Below, piece after piece: positions 24,177-34,900 of a DNA stretch of 64,000 nucleotides. Origin of the DNA: Amoebophrya sp. A120. Lineage: Eukaryota; Sar; Dinophyceae; Syndiniales; Amoebophryaceae. The DNA lies in the NCBI GenBank assembly GCA_905178155.1, contig CAJINV010000002.1, forward strand, positions 2,014,922 through 2,078,921, given 5' to 3'. Below the pieces are notes generated by a model. It had not been told where the DNA came from. It saw nothing but the letters and a program-made list of their open reading frames with translations, and did not search any database. Position 1 is the first letter of the stretch. Every line of letters begins with the position of its first letter. A program made the translations under genes and the position numbers.

Positions 24177-24677
24177 TCACGCCTGGACAGAGGGTGCAGC
24201 TGGCTTCCTCTCCCCAACGGTACTTTCGTTTGGCCCCATCGGCGGCTTGGCTTCTCCGACTACAGCTTCAACTTCCTCCACCATTTTTTCGTGCTCCGCC
24301 GAGAGATGCTGTTTGGCCACGACCGCAGGTTCGAGTTGTTCAGGTTTCCCCCCCACGGTGGACTCATTGGGGTCCATCTGCTGGTGATTTTCGTCGGGTT
24401 TGCCGACTACAGATTCGAGGTTCTCAACCATCTTCTGATGTTTGGGCGAGAGATGCCCCCTCGGTTCTGCGATTTTTGCTTCACGGCGATCCTTCGTGAT
24501 TTTGCGAGTTTCGGCGGCCTTCATTATCTTCGCGGCTGCAGCAGCTGTGCTGCGAGATGAGGACTCATTCTGCTTCACTTCCGCATGCTGTTGATGTGAG
24601 CGAACGGAAGTGGAATACCCTTCGGCTCCGATGAGAGAATGAAAAAGCTGGGAAAATAGAAAAAGTCGCATCATCAT
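24177..24677 (-). CDS. Small secreted protein with internal duplication
   Basis: The single exon starts at the ATG at 24677 and gives 166 residues. The N-terminus MMMRLFLFSQLFHSLIGAEG is a likely signal peptide. The mature part is hydrophilic and holds two copies of one unit: HLSPKHQKMVENLESVVG, then later HLSAEHEKMVEEVEAVVG, each followed by a PNESTVG tail. No family is recognised. Its N-terminal 35 residues resemble those of the next gene upstream (26107-25646): MRLF-x-SQ, a Gly/Ala/Glu stretch, then S-H-Q and EVK. The two are probably diverged tandem paralogues. Confidence 0.65.
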   Translation of the reverse strand: MMMRLFLFSQLFHSLIGAEGYSTSVRSHQQHAEVKQNESSSRSTAAAAAKIMKAAETRKITKDRREAKIAEPRGHLSPKHQKMVENLESVVGKPDENHQQMDPNESTVGGKPEQLEPAVVAKQHLSAEHEKMVEEVEAVVGEAKPPMGPNESTVGERKPAAPSVQA

Positions 24678-25645
24678 GCTGATGCTTTCTTCAAAGAAGA
24701 AATGATGATTGGAAGATGAACAAATTTGAATAGAAGTTGCAGGTGGTTTATTATTATTCTACTAACCTGGTTTCGGGGTGTAGCTCCAGTCCTGCGAGGG
24801 GCGTCTGGTTGAAGATGAAAGGTCCTTAGGCGGTTTTGCAATAGAAATACGCATGGCTTTCTACTGAGCAGAAAAACGACGACGACACGACTTTGTTGAC
24901 GAAAGCCACTGAACCGGTTAGAGGACAGACAACGGAGGTCACAGGACGATTTGTGGACGCTGAATGAACGAACGAAACCAGATTTCTTGTTGCAGAAGTA
25001 CAACCGAAAAACTACCGCACGTCAATGTCAACGCAGAAACTACGAAAGGCGGGCAGAATCATACGACCAAACGACTAGTACGCCGACCTGCACGAAGCCA
25101 AGACACTGACAATGAACCGATGCGCTTTCATTTTCAGTGCACAAGAACTCGTCTTGTAATCAAAGCTACAAAGAAAACGCCACCCTTCAAAGAAGGACTG
25201 TCAAGCTTTGTGACTGCAGGAAGTGCTGAGTCCAACTCGATGCGGTTCATGTAAAGGCTTGATGACGATGTTGGGGTCAATCTCTTTTTATTGGTCACGC
25301 ACGGCGGGGTTTTTGATTTTGTTCTGCGTTGTTCAAAAATGAATAGGTCGCACAAGCCAGCTCGCCACTATTTCTTGTTCCTCATCAAGATGCTTCTGCT
25401 ACAAGATAGACGTGCCACGCGAGCAGTACGAGTAGCGAAACATCAGCCTTTCGACTTCTACATCTACCGTTCCTCCTTATCCTGACACGGGATACGCGAC
25501 AAAGGAAAAATGGAAAAAGGCAGCAAAGGTCAAGAAAAGCACCAGCAAGCCTGACTTCGACATCGTTTTGTTTTTGGAAAACTTAAACTACCTCTACATT
25601 TTGAAGATTTTTCTGACCTCGACCCTCGTTCGGGTAGCTTCTCAT
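24678..25645. other. Intergenic, no gene seen
   Basis: The spacer between the two small secreted-protein genes has ordinary composition and only short overlapping open frames. Nothing else was recognised. Confidence 0.45.
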
Positions 25646-26107
25646 TCACAACACAACAAACTTCATTTCCTGCTGCGCACCGGAAGTAGTTTCCTCCTCC
25701 TTCACGACTTCGAGCGTGCTTGTGGCGGAGGTACTAGTAGCGCTGGGCGTGGACTCCGCGGGGACGTCGACGTCGTGGGAAGAAGATGATGAACTGGGTG
25801 CTGTGACACCGGCGCCCGAGCGGACATGATCACGGGGGTGGGAATTTTTCTCCGTCGCACCACCACCCCGGCGAGGACCGCGGTTCCCCCGGTCGTGCGG
25901 CGCAGCGGCCTCACCCGCCTTTGTAGCAGAATTTTCGCTCTTCACCTCGGCAGTAGTCTGAGATGAAGTGGCCTTGGTCCGGGAAGATTTCTTGCCCCGG
26001 TTCTTCACCTCACGACCGCGTTTCTGATGGGATTGCACATGTGCAGTAAAAGCTTCGGCTTCCCCCGTGAAGGAAACAATCTGGGAGAGTGCGAAAAGAC
26101 GCAACAT
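25646..26107 (-). CDS. Small secreted protein, paralogue of neighbour
   Basis: I chose the ATG at 26107 because it places a signal peptide at the N-terminus (MLRLFALSQIVSFTGEAEAF). The frame stays open upstream to 26215, but that part reads as untranslated leader. The 153-residue product is Ser/Thr/Lys/Arg-rich and apparently disordered, with no catalytic motif. The stretch around AHVQSHQKRGREVK aligns by eye with SVRSHQQHAEVK of the protein at 24677-24177. Its function is unknown. Confidence 0.6.
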   Translation of the reverse strand: MLRLFALSQIVSFTGEAEAFTAHVQSHQKRGREVKNRGKKSSRTKATSSQTTAEVKSENSATKAGEAAAPHDRGNRGPRRGGGATEKNSHPRDHVRSGAGVTAPSSSSSSHDVDVPAESTPSATSTSATSTLEVVKEEETTSGAQQEMKFVVL

Positions 26108-26875
26108 GTTTTGAAGAGGGCGGTCGCGAAGATGTGTGCTGAGATTAAGGTGTAGGAGGGTCTGGTTTATTTTTAGCTGCGTAGAAATAAATTTAAATGC
26201 AGATTTTTTGGACAAGAAACGATCGAGGGGGGGGCGAGCTAGGTTTTGTAATGAGGCTCTTCAAAGTAAGCAGAAGTAGAGTTTTGGTTTTGGTTTTGTT
26301 CGCTGTTTGAATGAACATAGGCATCCAACGAGGCTCACGAGAGGTGTGACAATGTGCGGGAAGGCTTTTTATACGAACGAGCACAAGCACAACACATCAA
26401 TGGGATTCGGAATGAAAGAATCCGATGCCAATGGGTATTTACTTTTTATTTTCGAAACTGACACTGACATACGACTTCGCTGCATGTACGACAACGACGA
26501 CGACAACGGACGACAAAAAACCAAAAGTTGCTCCAGCTTTGCACGTCCTCGAAATAACCGACGATACGAAAACGAAACCACTGAGAATGCGAATGCACGA
26601 AAGGAAGAGGAACAAAAGCTCCAAAAAACCGATCTGGATTTCTTGCGTGTTTGCATGAAGAAGGCAATACGCAATCAAATCAACGGATATCGACGTGCAC
26701 AGCTGGCGTAGTGACAGAACAAATCCCACGGAACGGGTATGTCCTCATCCACATTGTTTGCATTGCATTTCAAATTGTTCAAGTTCATTTGATTCGTGGA
26801 TTTGCATTTCACAAAAACCAACCTGCGGTTTGATTTGAAGTTTACTGACAAAAGACTCACATCCTAGTCATGATC
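26108..26875. other. Intergenic, no gene supported
   Basis: A 134-codon frame on the plus strand (26307-26711) begins with TTG, overlaps frames on the other strand and has no domain. I treat it as chance. Confidence 0.4.
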
Positions 26876-27553
26876 TCATCCCGCCGGCACCCAGTAGCAC
26901 TTGACGACGTGATTTGTCGCAACGACCAACACCACTCTGGTTTTCGCAAAAACGTTCACAATGTTCACCGACACGATATTCGGGAGTAGCCCGTTATCAT
27001 CGTCCGGGTTTGATTCCTCCTGCGCTGCTTTCTCCAACTCCGGGTCGAGGATTTTGTGTTCGTGCTCGATCAGCAATTGCCCTGTCTTCGCGGAATAGCT
27101 GTAGATCGAGATTTCGTCGACTATCCACACAAAGTGCCGGTACACCGCGATCTTCGGCTCGGCGTCGACATTCAAACCAACATTATGATATTGAAAGAGG
27201 TTTTCCCGTTTTTTCGAGGGGAGCTGGAATTTGATCTTCGGAAGGGTGGTAATGGGCTGTTGCTGCTGTTGCCGCTTTCGGTCGCGTTTCGTCCGGAGGG
27301 CGACGGGGCGGATGGGAACTGCTTGTGCAGGTTGGGTTTGGTCTTGTTGACCTGGTGCGGGGAGGGAGTCGGACAAGGGATTAGCGCCAGCTGCTCCTGC
27401 GTTCGTTGGTGTTGTCGCGTTACTCCTGTTCGTTGGCGTTTTCTGGTCGTCGAAGGGACTGTTACCTCCTTTCGCTGCGGAGGAGGAGGAGCTGCGGGTT
27501 TTGCGGTCAGCGTTGTCACCGGCATCATCACCATCTAGTTCTTCTGGATTCAT
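26876..27553 (-). CDS. Beta-strand-rich protein, possible last exon of the upstream gene
   Basis: The frame begins at the ATG at 27553 (MNPEELDGDDAG) and gives 225 residues to 26876. The first half is disordered. The second half has alternating hydrophobic strands typical of WD-type propeller blades (IAVYRHFVWIVDEISIYSYS, then NIVSVNIVNVFAKTRVVLVV). It lies directly downstream of the large gene ending at 28869, whose middle exons also look like propeller blades. The intervening 1.4-kb GC-rich block has imperfect inverted repeats at its ends (near 27575 and 28995). So this may be a separate gene, or the final exon of that gene behind a very long intron. I cannot decide. Confidence 0.6.
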   Translation of the reverse strand: MNPEELDGDDAGDNADRKTRSSSSSAAKGGNSPFDDQKTPTNRSNATTPTNAGAAGANPLSDSLPAPGQQDQTQPAQAVPIRPVALRTKRDRKRQQQQQPITTLPKIKFQLPSKKRENLFQYHNVGLNVDAEPKIAVYRHFVWIVDEISIYSYSAKTGQLLIEHEHKILDPELEKAAQEESNPDDDNGLLPNIVSVNIVNVFAKTRVVLVVATNHVVKCYWVPAG

Positions 27554-27554
27554 C

Positions 27555-28995
27555 TCTTTAGAGGTACAAAATTTTCATACTCTTCTTCATACTTAAAAAA
27601 TTCATATGCGCAGAAATCCAATACACCAGGACGGCCAAAAACACACACGAAGGGCGCAGACGTCACACGCTGATCGGGCTACGACTTATTTCCGCCCAAT
27701 GTGTCACGCCGCAAAACCAAGCCCGGTCCGGGGCTGTCAAACTTCGGCAAGCATGCCCACAACAGTTTAGCGGGCCCCCTGCGGCGCCACTAGAGAAAGC
27801 AAATACCGCCACAACAGGCAGTAAACACGCCAAGCGCGCACATTTGTTGCGAGCTAGCTTTTTTGCGCTTTTTCGAGTGCAGCTTTCGGCGGTAAAGCTT
27901 GACGCCACAGCGGTGCGCAAGAACACGCGCCGGAGCCACAAAGGTAAAGCGCAATGCACAGGCGCCACGCAGGCCCACCGTGATGGCTCTCTCCGCTTGC
28001 ACACGAACATGAGACGCTGCGCTTCGGCGTCGTGCTCAACCATGGAGCCAGAGGGAGCGGAAGCGCGCGCGAAAATGCGCGCGAAAATGCGCACGGAAAT
28101 GCGCTAAAAATATACGCAGAGTAAGTGGTTCCATTTTTCGCCACCCATAAACTTGCTTCTTAGAGTGCACGGCATGGCCTATGTTCGCGCGCTTTTTCGC
28201 GCGCGCGAAAATGCGCAAGAAAATGCGCCGAAAAGTATGCAGAAAAAGTGACCCCATTTTCGACCACCCGTAAATTTCTTAGACTGCATGGCATGCTCTA
28301 TGTTCGCGCGCTCTTGCGCGCGCGCGAAAATGCGCACGAAAATGCGCTGAAAATTATGCACAAAAAGCGACCCCATTTGTGGCCAGCCATAAACTTCTTA
28401 GACTGCGTGGCATGGTCTATGTTCTCTGCGCGCTCCTGCGCGCGCGCGTTTTTTATCTATGTTTGCGCGCTCTTTTTCGCGCTTGTTTTTTTTGCTGGAG
28501 CGCCGCGCCCTCCCGAAAGGCTCGGGCGTTGCGCTCTCGTTGTGCTCAAACACGGAGGCCAAGCACCGGAGCAAGAGACGCAGTGCGTTGCTGGTGGCGG
28601 ACGTGTTCCAGCCGGGAATATCTTCGCCTACTAGCGAGCGCCACTTCCTGCGCGCAGCTTGAAGCGCGCGACCTTTTGGGCCCGCGTGCCTTTCTGCCAG
28701 CTTGAGTGCTGATAGTTCTCGAAACGGATTTGAGCACGGGCACCGCAGGCGGGCGCGTTTGCGTTGCAGTCTAAACGAGAGAGGAACCGCGCTCACGCAG
28801 ATTCGAAGCGGCATCTCATACAGCCTGCCTCCGCAGGCACTCCGCACGAGCGCGCTCCGCGCTCCTGTCTATTTTTTTCGCGACGAGCAATCCAGAAGAT
28901 GCGCGCTTCTGATTCTTGCATAACATAGACCCAGTTGGAGTCTTTTTTTCCGCGCCTCGAGCAGAGCATGCGAATTTTTTAAGTATGGTCTTGAG
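27555..28995. repeat. GC-rich block with imperfect inverted ends
   Basis: The plus-strand sequence near 27586 (CATACTTAAAAAATTCATAT) reappears inverted near 28990 (CATACTTAAAAAATTCGCAT), with further matches outside. The interior is GC-rich and contains the 120-bp repeats at 28060-28460. No 5-bp duplication was found at the edges. It may be a long intron-like insertion or an intergenic element. The annotated 3' end of the upstream coding exon (to 28869) overlaps it. Confidence 0.45.
28060..28460 (+). repeat. About three 120-bp tandem repeats with GCGCGCG hairpins
   Basis: The phrase TATGTTCGCGCGC recurs at about 28179, 28299 and 28418. Each unit carries GCGCGCGAAAATGCGC strings, a CCACCC-TAAA-TTCTTAGA block and GGCATG. 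Copies are diverged by several percent. Confidence 0.8.
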
Positions 28996-31900
28996 TATGT
29001 ATTTCGTGTAGCCTTAATCTCTTCATCAGTACTACTGTCCTGCTCATCCTCATCCCCACCAATTCCATCCGGCAACACCGCCCCAGCCGCGGTGAAATAC
29101 GCCAAATCCTCTTCATCGCTCGAGCACTCGGAAATTTCCTCGTCAATCAACATCCGGTGCGCCTTCGACCCTATTGGCGGTAAATTCGATAAGAACCCGT
29201 CATCGGAAAAGGTCGGTTGTTTGTGAAACGCTTGGCCATAGCCGGTACGTAATTTCTTCCTATTCGCGTCAGCTGTTGTTGGCCGGGATGAATCTCTTCT
29301 ACCAGACACCGGGCTCAACCCGGTCGACGCCGCGATGGACTCAGTCGCGGAAGCGACCATGGTTACAGGAGCGGTTATTGCGGAAAACATGGAGCCGAAC
29401 AAACCGCCAGAATTTGTTTCTTCCTTCTTCTTCGAATTCGAGGTTGGGGACAGAGGGGACGATGTGTCTGCGGTTTGTCTATTCGGGGTTCTTGGTCTTT
29501 GCGCGGTTTGCGATCGTTTTCCAGCGGAGGAGGAAAACTCCCCCGCGACTTGCTCCTTCCCCATCTCCGTTTCGCAGGAAAAGACCATGCAGCGGAAGAC
29601 GGATTTCTGCACCTTGTACAGCACCGCAGCCGTTTTGCCGTAGATCGCGAAATCGAGGATGGGGGAAGATTTGGTACTCGTTATTCCACCACTGGTCTCA
29701 GCCACGTGTTTTATCTTCTTCCCATACCCGGGGAACTTGTGCAAAAGTGGTACTTTCACCCCGTACAAATGTTCCTCCGCAAAATCGCCGATCTGGTCCA
29801 GTGTTTGCTGCTGCATCGCGGCAAAAGAGCCGGAAAAACCGAGGTTGTTTTGATCGTTTGTCCCACCTTCCAGTTCCTGCTCCGCATCAGAACTTTGACT
29901 TCCTGCGAAAGTTACGTGCTTTTTCCCATGGACTTGATCGTCCTGGCCTGTGTTCCGTGTACCAACCACCGGGATTTTTCTCTTCCCCCCCGTCTTCGAA
30001 TTCACCCGGTAGTATCCACAGAAAAAAACCCATCCCCATCCAATTTGTCATGCAAAACAAAGACAAACATCAGAAACAGTGTTAGTTTGTCATGCCAAAA
30101 TTGGATGGTTATGGTTTTTTTTTGTGGATAGGTAGACGGAATTCTCAATCCCAGGGAAATAGATGTTGTTTTCGTTCTCCACCGAATTCGGCGCCGTGTC
30201 CGGATCCACGTAGAACGGATAGAGGAAGTGTTCGTTTAAATCCAGAAAAGCTGGCGCATTTAACGAGAGCTGGTTGTTCTGATTGTTCTTGCTATGTCCT
30301 TTCGCTTGCCCGGTAAGCAACTCCTCCTCATCCCCGGATTCTGACACCATATCCTGTGCAAAAGTATCCGTAGTAATCGCATTCATGCATTACAAATCTC
30401 ATTCTCAACGTAAATCCGCATTACAAATTTTATTTTTCATGCTGAGGAAATTTGTAATGCATTTATACTAGTACAATGCTTTTGCAATGCATAAACCACC
30501 GTTTTCGGCAGGTTCAAAACGTAGTCGTCCAGGGACAATCGCCAGGCCGAGAGTGGTCGGAAAGAGCCGAAGCCAGTTCGGTGTTTGTCCGTGTAGCGCC
30601 AGACGCAAATGAGGTTTTTTTCGTCCAGAGACCAGAGCAGCGCGTCGGTTTGGGTGCACTGGAGAAACCGGATCTCGGAGTCGTGCCGCTCGAAGTACTC
30701 CTTTGGAACCGGGTGCCAGGTGTTCTGTTTTGTTAGAGAAGATCAAGATTTGTAATGGCTATAACGCAGCAACAAATTTGACGGCAAAAAAATGTTCTTG
30801 TAGAAACAGCATGACAAAAAAAGAGCCCTCGCTATTTGTAATACGTGTTCCTCCTCATATTTCTCCACTTTCCTTTTATCGTCCTTCGGCCTCACAACTT
30901 CCCAATACGCCGGCATTTTCGCAATCCCCGGCGTGCCAAAGTCCGTCGCTTCCGGTAACACCCGCGCGTACTTCCCGAAATTCAATTTCACCACGGATCC
31001 GTCCTGCAACCCGCAGAACATCGACTCGTTCGTCGCCAACAAAGATAACTCCGAAAACAACGCGATTTTCGAACAATTCAACTTCCCCAGATCGTAATCC
31101 TCCTGCCCGTTTCTTCTAAAATGTTTCGTCTCGATCTGCATCGCGTTATGTAATGCTAAAGCGTTGTTGTTTTTATTCAAATCAGCGGTGGTACGGTAAT
31201 CGCTACTTTGGTCCATGAGCTGCGCGTGGAGAACGGATGTAGAGAGAAAGGTGACTTTGTTGTTCTTCGAATTTTTGTTCTTTTCCTTCTCCACCGCTAG
31301 TATCATTGTTCCATCCGCCGAAATCGTCGGCTCGGTGAACTTGTTCTCCGAAACCGTTTCTCTAACAACAATCGGTTTCTCTACGAAAAACTCCTCCCAA
31401 TCCACGTCCTTATTCGTCTTGTAAGCCTGTTTCTGCTTCTGCTTCTGTTTCGACGCAGCTAAACTTGTAGTTCCAGCACTCGTGGTGATTGGTTGGTGTT
31501 CTTTTTCCTCTTTCTCTGGTTTGGAACCAACGCCCGGATACGCGATGAGGTTGTTGTTCGGAAGTTTTTTCCTCGGTAACCTCACGACGTAGAGAAAGTT
31601 GTCACCTAGGTAACCCCGTTCTGTGCAGATCGTGAAGACCAGGCCCAAAGCCCGCGTGTAGCGGACGTTGCAATGAGCGAAAAAGCCCGAAATCCTCGCC
31701 TTCGGCACCACTGTGTTACCCGCGTTGTTCGGATTGTGACTGTAGGTGTAAGTCGTCCTGACATTCCGTATCAAATGTAAAAATGTCTGGCTCTGGAAGA
31801 TTGCAAACTTGTGATGCGCATTTCAGAACACAGAAAAATCTCTCATGCATAGGCAGCAAAAGCTGCCCACTTTCTGTCACCAAAATGGGGGATTTGTCAT

Positions 31901-34900
31901 GCGGATTCGGCATTGCGGAAGCTTCTCGAAACCTGTGATGCTAGAGCTTCCATTCCAGACCTTCTGTGTCATGCAAAAACAGCTTCCATTCCAGACCTTC
32001 TGTGTCATGTTGGAAGGCTAAGGGCTGGGCGTCCCCTCGTAAATTAATTCGACAAACAGTAGCCTCATACCCGGTAAACTCTAGAAGAAATTATTGGACA
32101 ACGCGATTTCTATCGAAAGACAAGCACAACAGCATCTGGGACGGCCGCGACGACAGCTGTGTGGGTATCTGGATAGAAATAGCCCTGTGCAAAAACTTTT
32201 CCTAGCACCGAGGGATTAAAAGAAAAGTAAAAAACGATGAAAAACAACAACTAAGACACAGTCCCACCTACGTCGAAAAAATCACCCTAAAAGGTGGTAG
32301 CACCAGTAGTATCAGTGTCATGCAAAACCCAGACATTTTTACGTTTGATATTCCGGTCAAGAGTGCAAAACTCGCTGATCAAGTCACTGCTGTCCGGCGT
32401 GCTTATCCAGTGCAAAAGCATCGCACTCCCTCGTGGCAATTGCAGTTATGCATTACAAACTCCGAAGGTCAATCTCAATGATGTCAATCAGCATTACAAA
32501 TTGCACCATTTCTCGCGCTGAGGATATTTGTAATCCAATTCATACTTCTAGTAAGTACGATGCTTTTGCAATGCATAATGCCCATGATATTCCGATTCCT
32601 CGCGGTGCGCTTTATCGCGGCGGACCGTTGGAAATGTTTCCGTTCCTCCACCCAGGAAGGGTGGGAACGCGGGTCGAAGGTGAAGGGTCTTGGCAATGGT
32701 GCGTCGCCGGAAGTAGCGTACGAATTGCTGTTTTTGTTCTTCTCTGGTGATCCCATCTTCAACTCCTGGTCTTCCGAAATCCTCGCAAGCCCGTTGCTAT
32801 CGTCGATACCATCACCAGCAACTCGCGCCGCTTTCCGCATCGTTGGTGATGATCCGCCGCCCCCACCGCCACCACCTCTCGTCGCGAACTGCGCTTGCTG
32901 CACGGCGAACGCCTGGGTTGAGCCTAAGTGTGAGCTCGGGGAAAAATTGCTCGTCGTCCCTGACACGGGGCTGGAACCCAACGACGGCACCTCCGGCGCA
33001 GCAACGTTTCTCACCTCCTTACTCGCAAACCGCATGTTTTTCTCATTGTTCGCATTGGCGGCGGCAATTGGTGAATTTTCTTCTCGCCTTCTTTTACTAC
33101 TCGGCACGTTTTTCGCATTCAAAACCCGGTAGAAAGGCGCGTCACACACACGCAAAGCCGCTGCGTCGATCTCCTCTGGTAATTCGTCTTGATCCTCCTC
33201 CTCCGAACCTTTTTTCTGCTCCGTGTTCGGGTCGTCATCTTGGGGAGAGCCGCTTTGGTTTTGCGATGCTGATGAGCCATGATCTACCCCACCGGAAGAC
33301 GAACCTATCAGCCCCGCACTCTGCATGGTCAAATGCTTCAGTTTCTCCTCTTTTTTGAAAGACAAGGGATTGTAGGTCTGAAACCTCCGCTTCCGTTCGT
33401 CTCTCCCCATCTGCTTCAGGACAGAGACACACTGCTCGTATTTCGACTCACACTGGTCGAACGAGTTGTTTTGGTTGAAGTTCTGCTCTAATTCCGCCGG
33501 CGACCGCTGGGTCCAGGTGAGAGCAGCAGCGTTGTCATCTTTGTTTGATGTGGTCCCTCCGCCAACATTTTTCAACGCCGCAGTGATCACCGCATATTCC
33601 ATAAAGGCAGAGCAGACTTCATCGGAGAATAAAGCCATTTCCTGGGACAATTTCCAAATCTCGCTCGCCACAACATCCCTCACTAGCGAATTGATGATTT
33701 TCCCACCCTGCTCTTCCAACTCCGAGTCCGTCAGTAATTCCTTCTGCTGTTCACCCGCTTGATTTTTCGCGGCATTCGAGAGGTTTTCCTTCTCCTGTTC
33801 GAGTTTTTTCAGGTAGAGTTTCCGTTTATCCTCGATTTCCTGCTGCGTTAGAGTTTTCTTCGCGGACTCTTTCATCGCGTTGTTGATGATGAACCGGTTG
33901 AGGATGATTTCCTGCACATAGTTGATCACGCCGTTTTGTTCCTTTCGGGAGGCTTTCTCCGACCGGAGTTTCAATGGCTGTACTACCGCCGGTTCAGGCG
34001 AAGCCGCAGCCTGCATCTTCTCACTTTTCGTCGGGATATCGTCGTCGTCTTTCAGTGTCGCAGAGAGGTTATCATCTTCAGGACTGGCAGCACGAGAAGT
34101 CTTCCCGGAACTTGTTGTCGCACTTGCCCGTCTGGAGGTTGGACTTGCCCCCGAACCCCCGACTTCCTCAGCTGGCCGGCTCTCCTCCAAGATTGGCGAA
34201 GTAGTCGCGGATTGCTCGTTTTCTAGAACCACTTTTCCGTACACATCGTTCCAAACATCTTCTATCGCCGCGGCGGCCTGCTCTTTGGAAGATGGCAACT
34301 TGTTCGCAGAAGAGGAAGATGACGACGAGCCACCAGCACTGTTCGTCTCCGCAAATAAATCCCTCTCCATAATTCTCCTCCCCGGCACTCGCACAACTCC
34401 CTGCATCCTCGCTTCCGACCAATCTTTCCAGTCCTTCGCCATCGGTCTCGCTGCGGCCATGATTTGCCTTTTCGTCTCGAGAAAAAATTGTTCTAAATCC
34501 TCCCGGGTTTTCGGCTATCCTGTGCAAAAGTATCGTACTGATAGTGTGTAATTGCAAACATGCAATCCAAATTTTTTTTTCAAACGAAATCAGCATGAGA
34601 AATTCCATTTGCCAAGCTGGGCGAATTTGTGTTGCAATACTACGAGTACGATACTTTTGCAATGCATATCGGCTCCTGCTGCTGATTACCGCTCTCCATA
34701 AACAGCTTCACTTCGTCCAAATCCGCTTTCGGGATTTGCAGAATTTCCGCTTCCTCGTCAGAGTCGGGGAAGCGGGATTTGGGTACTTTATTCGAAGGTT
34801 GTTTCGATGAAGATGAGGAAGAACTCGTGGTTTTCACCTGTGACAACTTCGATTTCTGCTTCTGCTTCGCCAAAACGACGTCCGGCGCAGTGCCGGCTTG

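Noticed and set aside
26307-26711. 134-codon plus-strand ORF
   Set aside because: It starts with TTG, has low-complexity content and overlapping frames on the other strand, and runs against the uniform gene direction.
27555-28995. Introner call for the GC block
   Set aside because: Ends do not begin TAT and no 5-bp duplication is found. Kept only as a possibility in the findings.
34460-34460. ATG as the start of a separate gene
   Set aside because: The frame continues upstream through QFFLETKRQI and joins in frame across the introner at 34516-34668, so this Met is internal.
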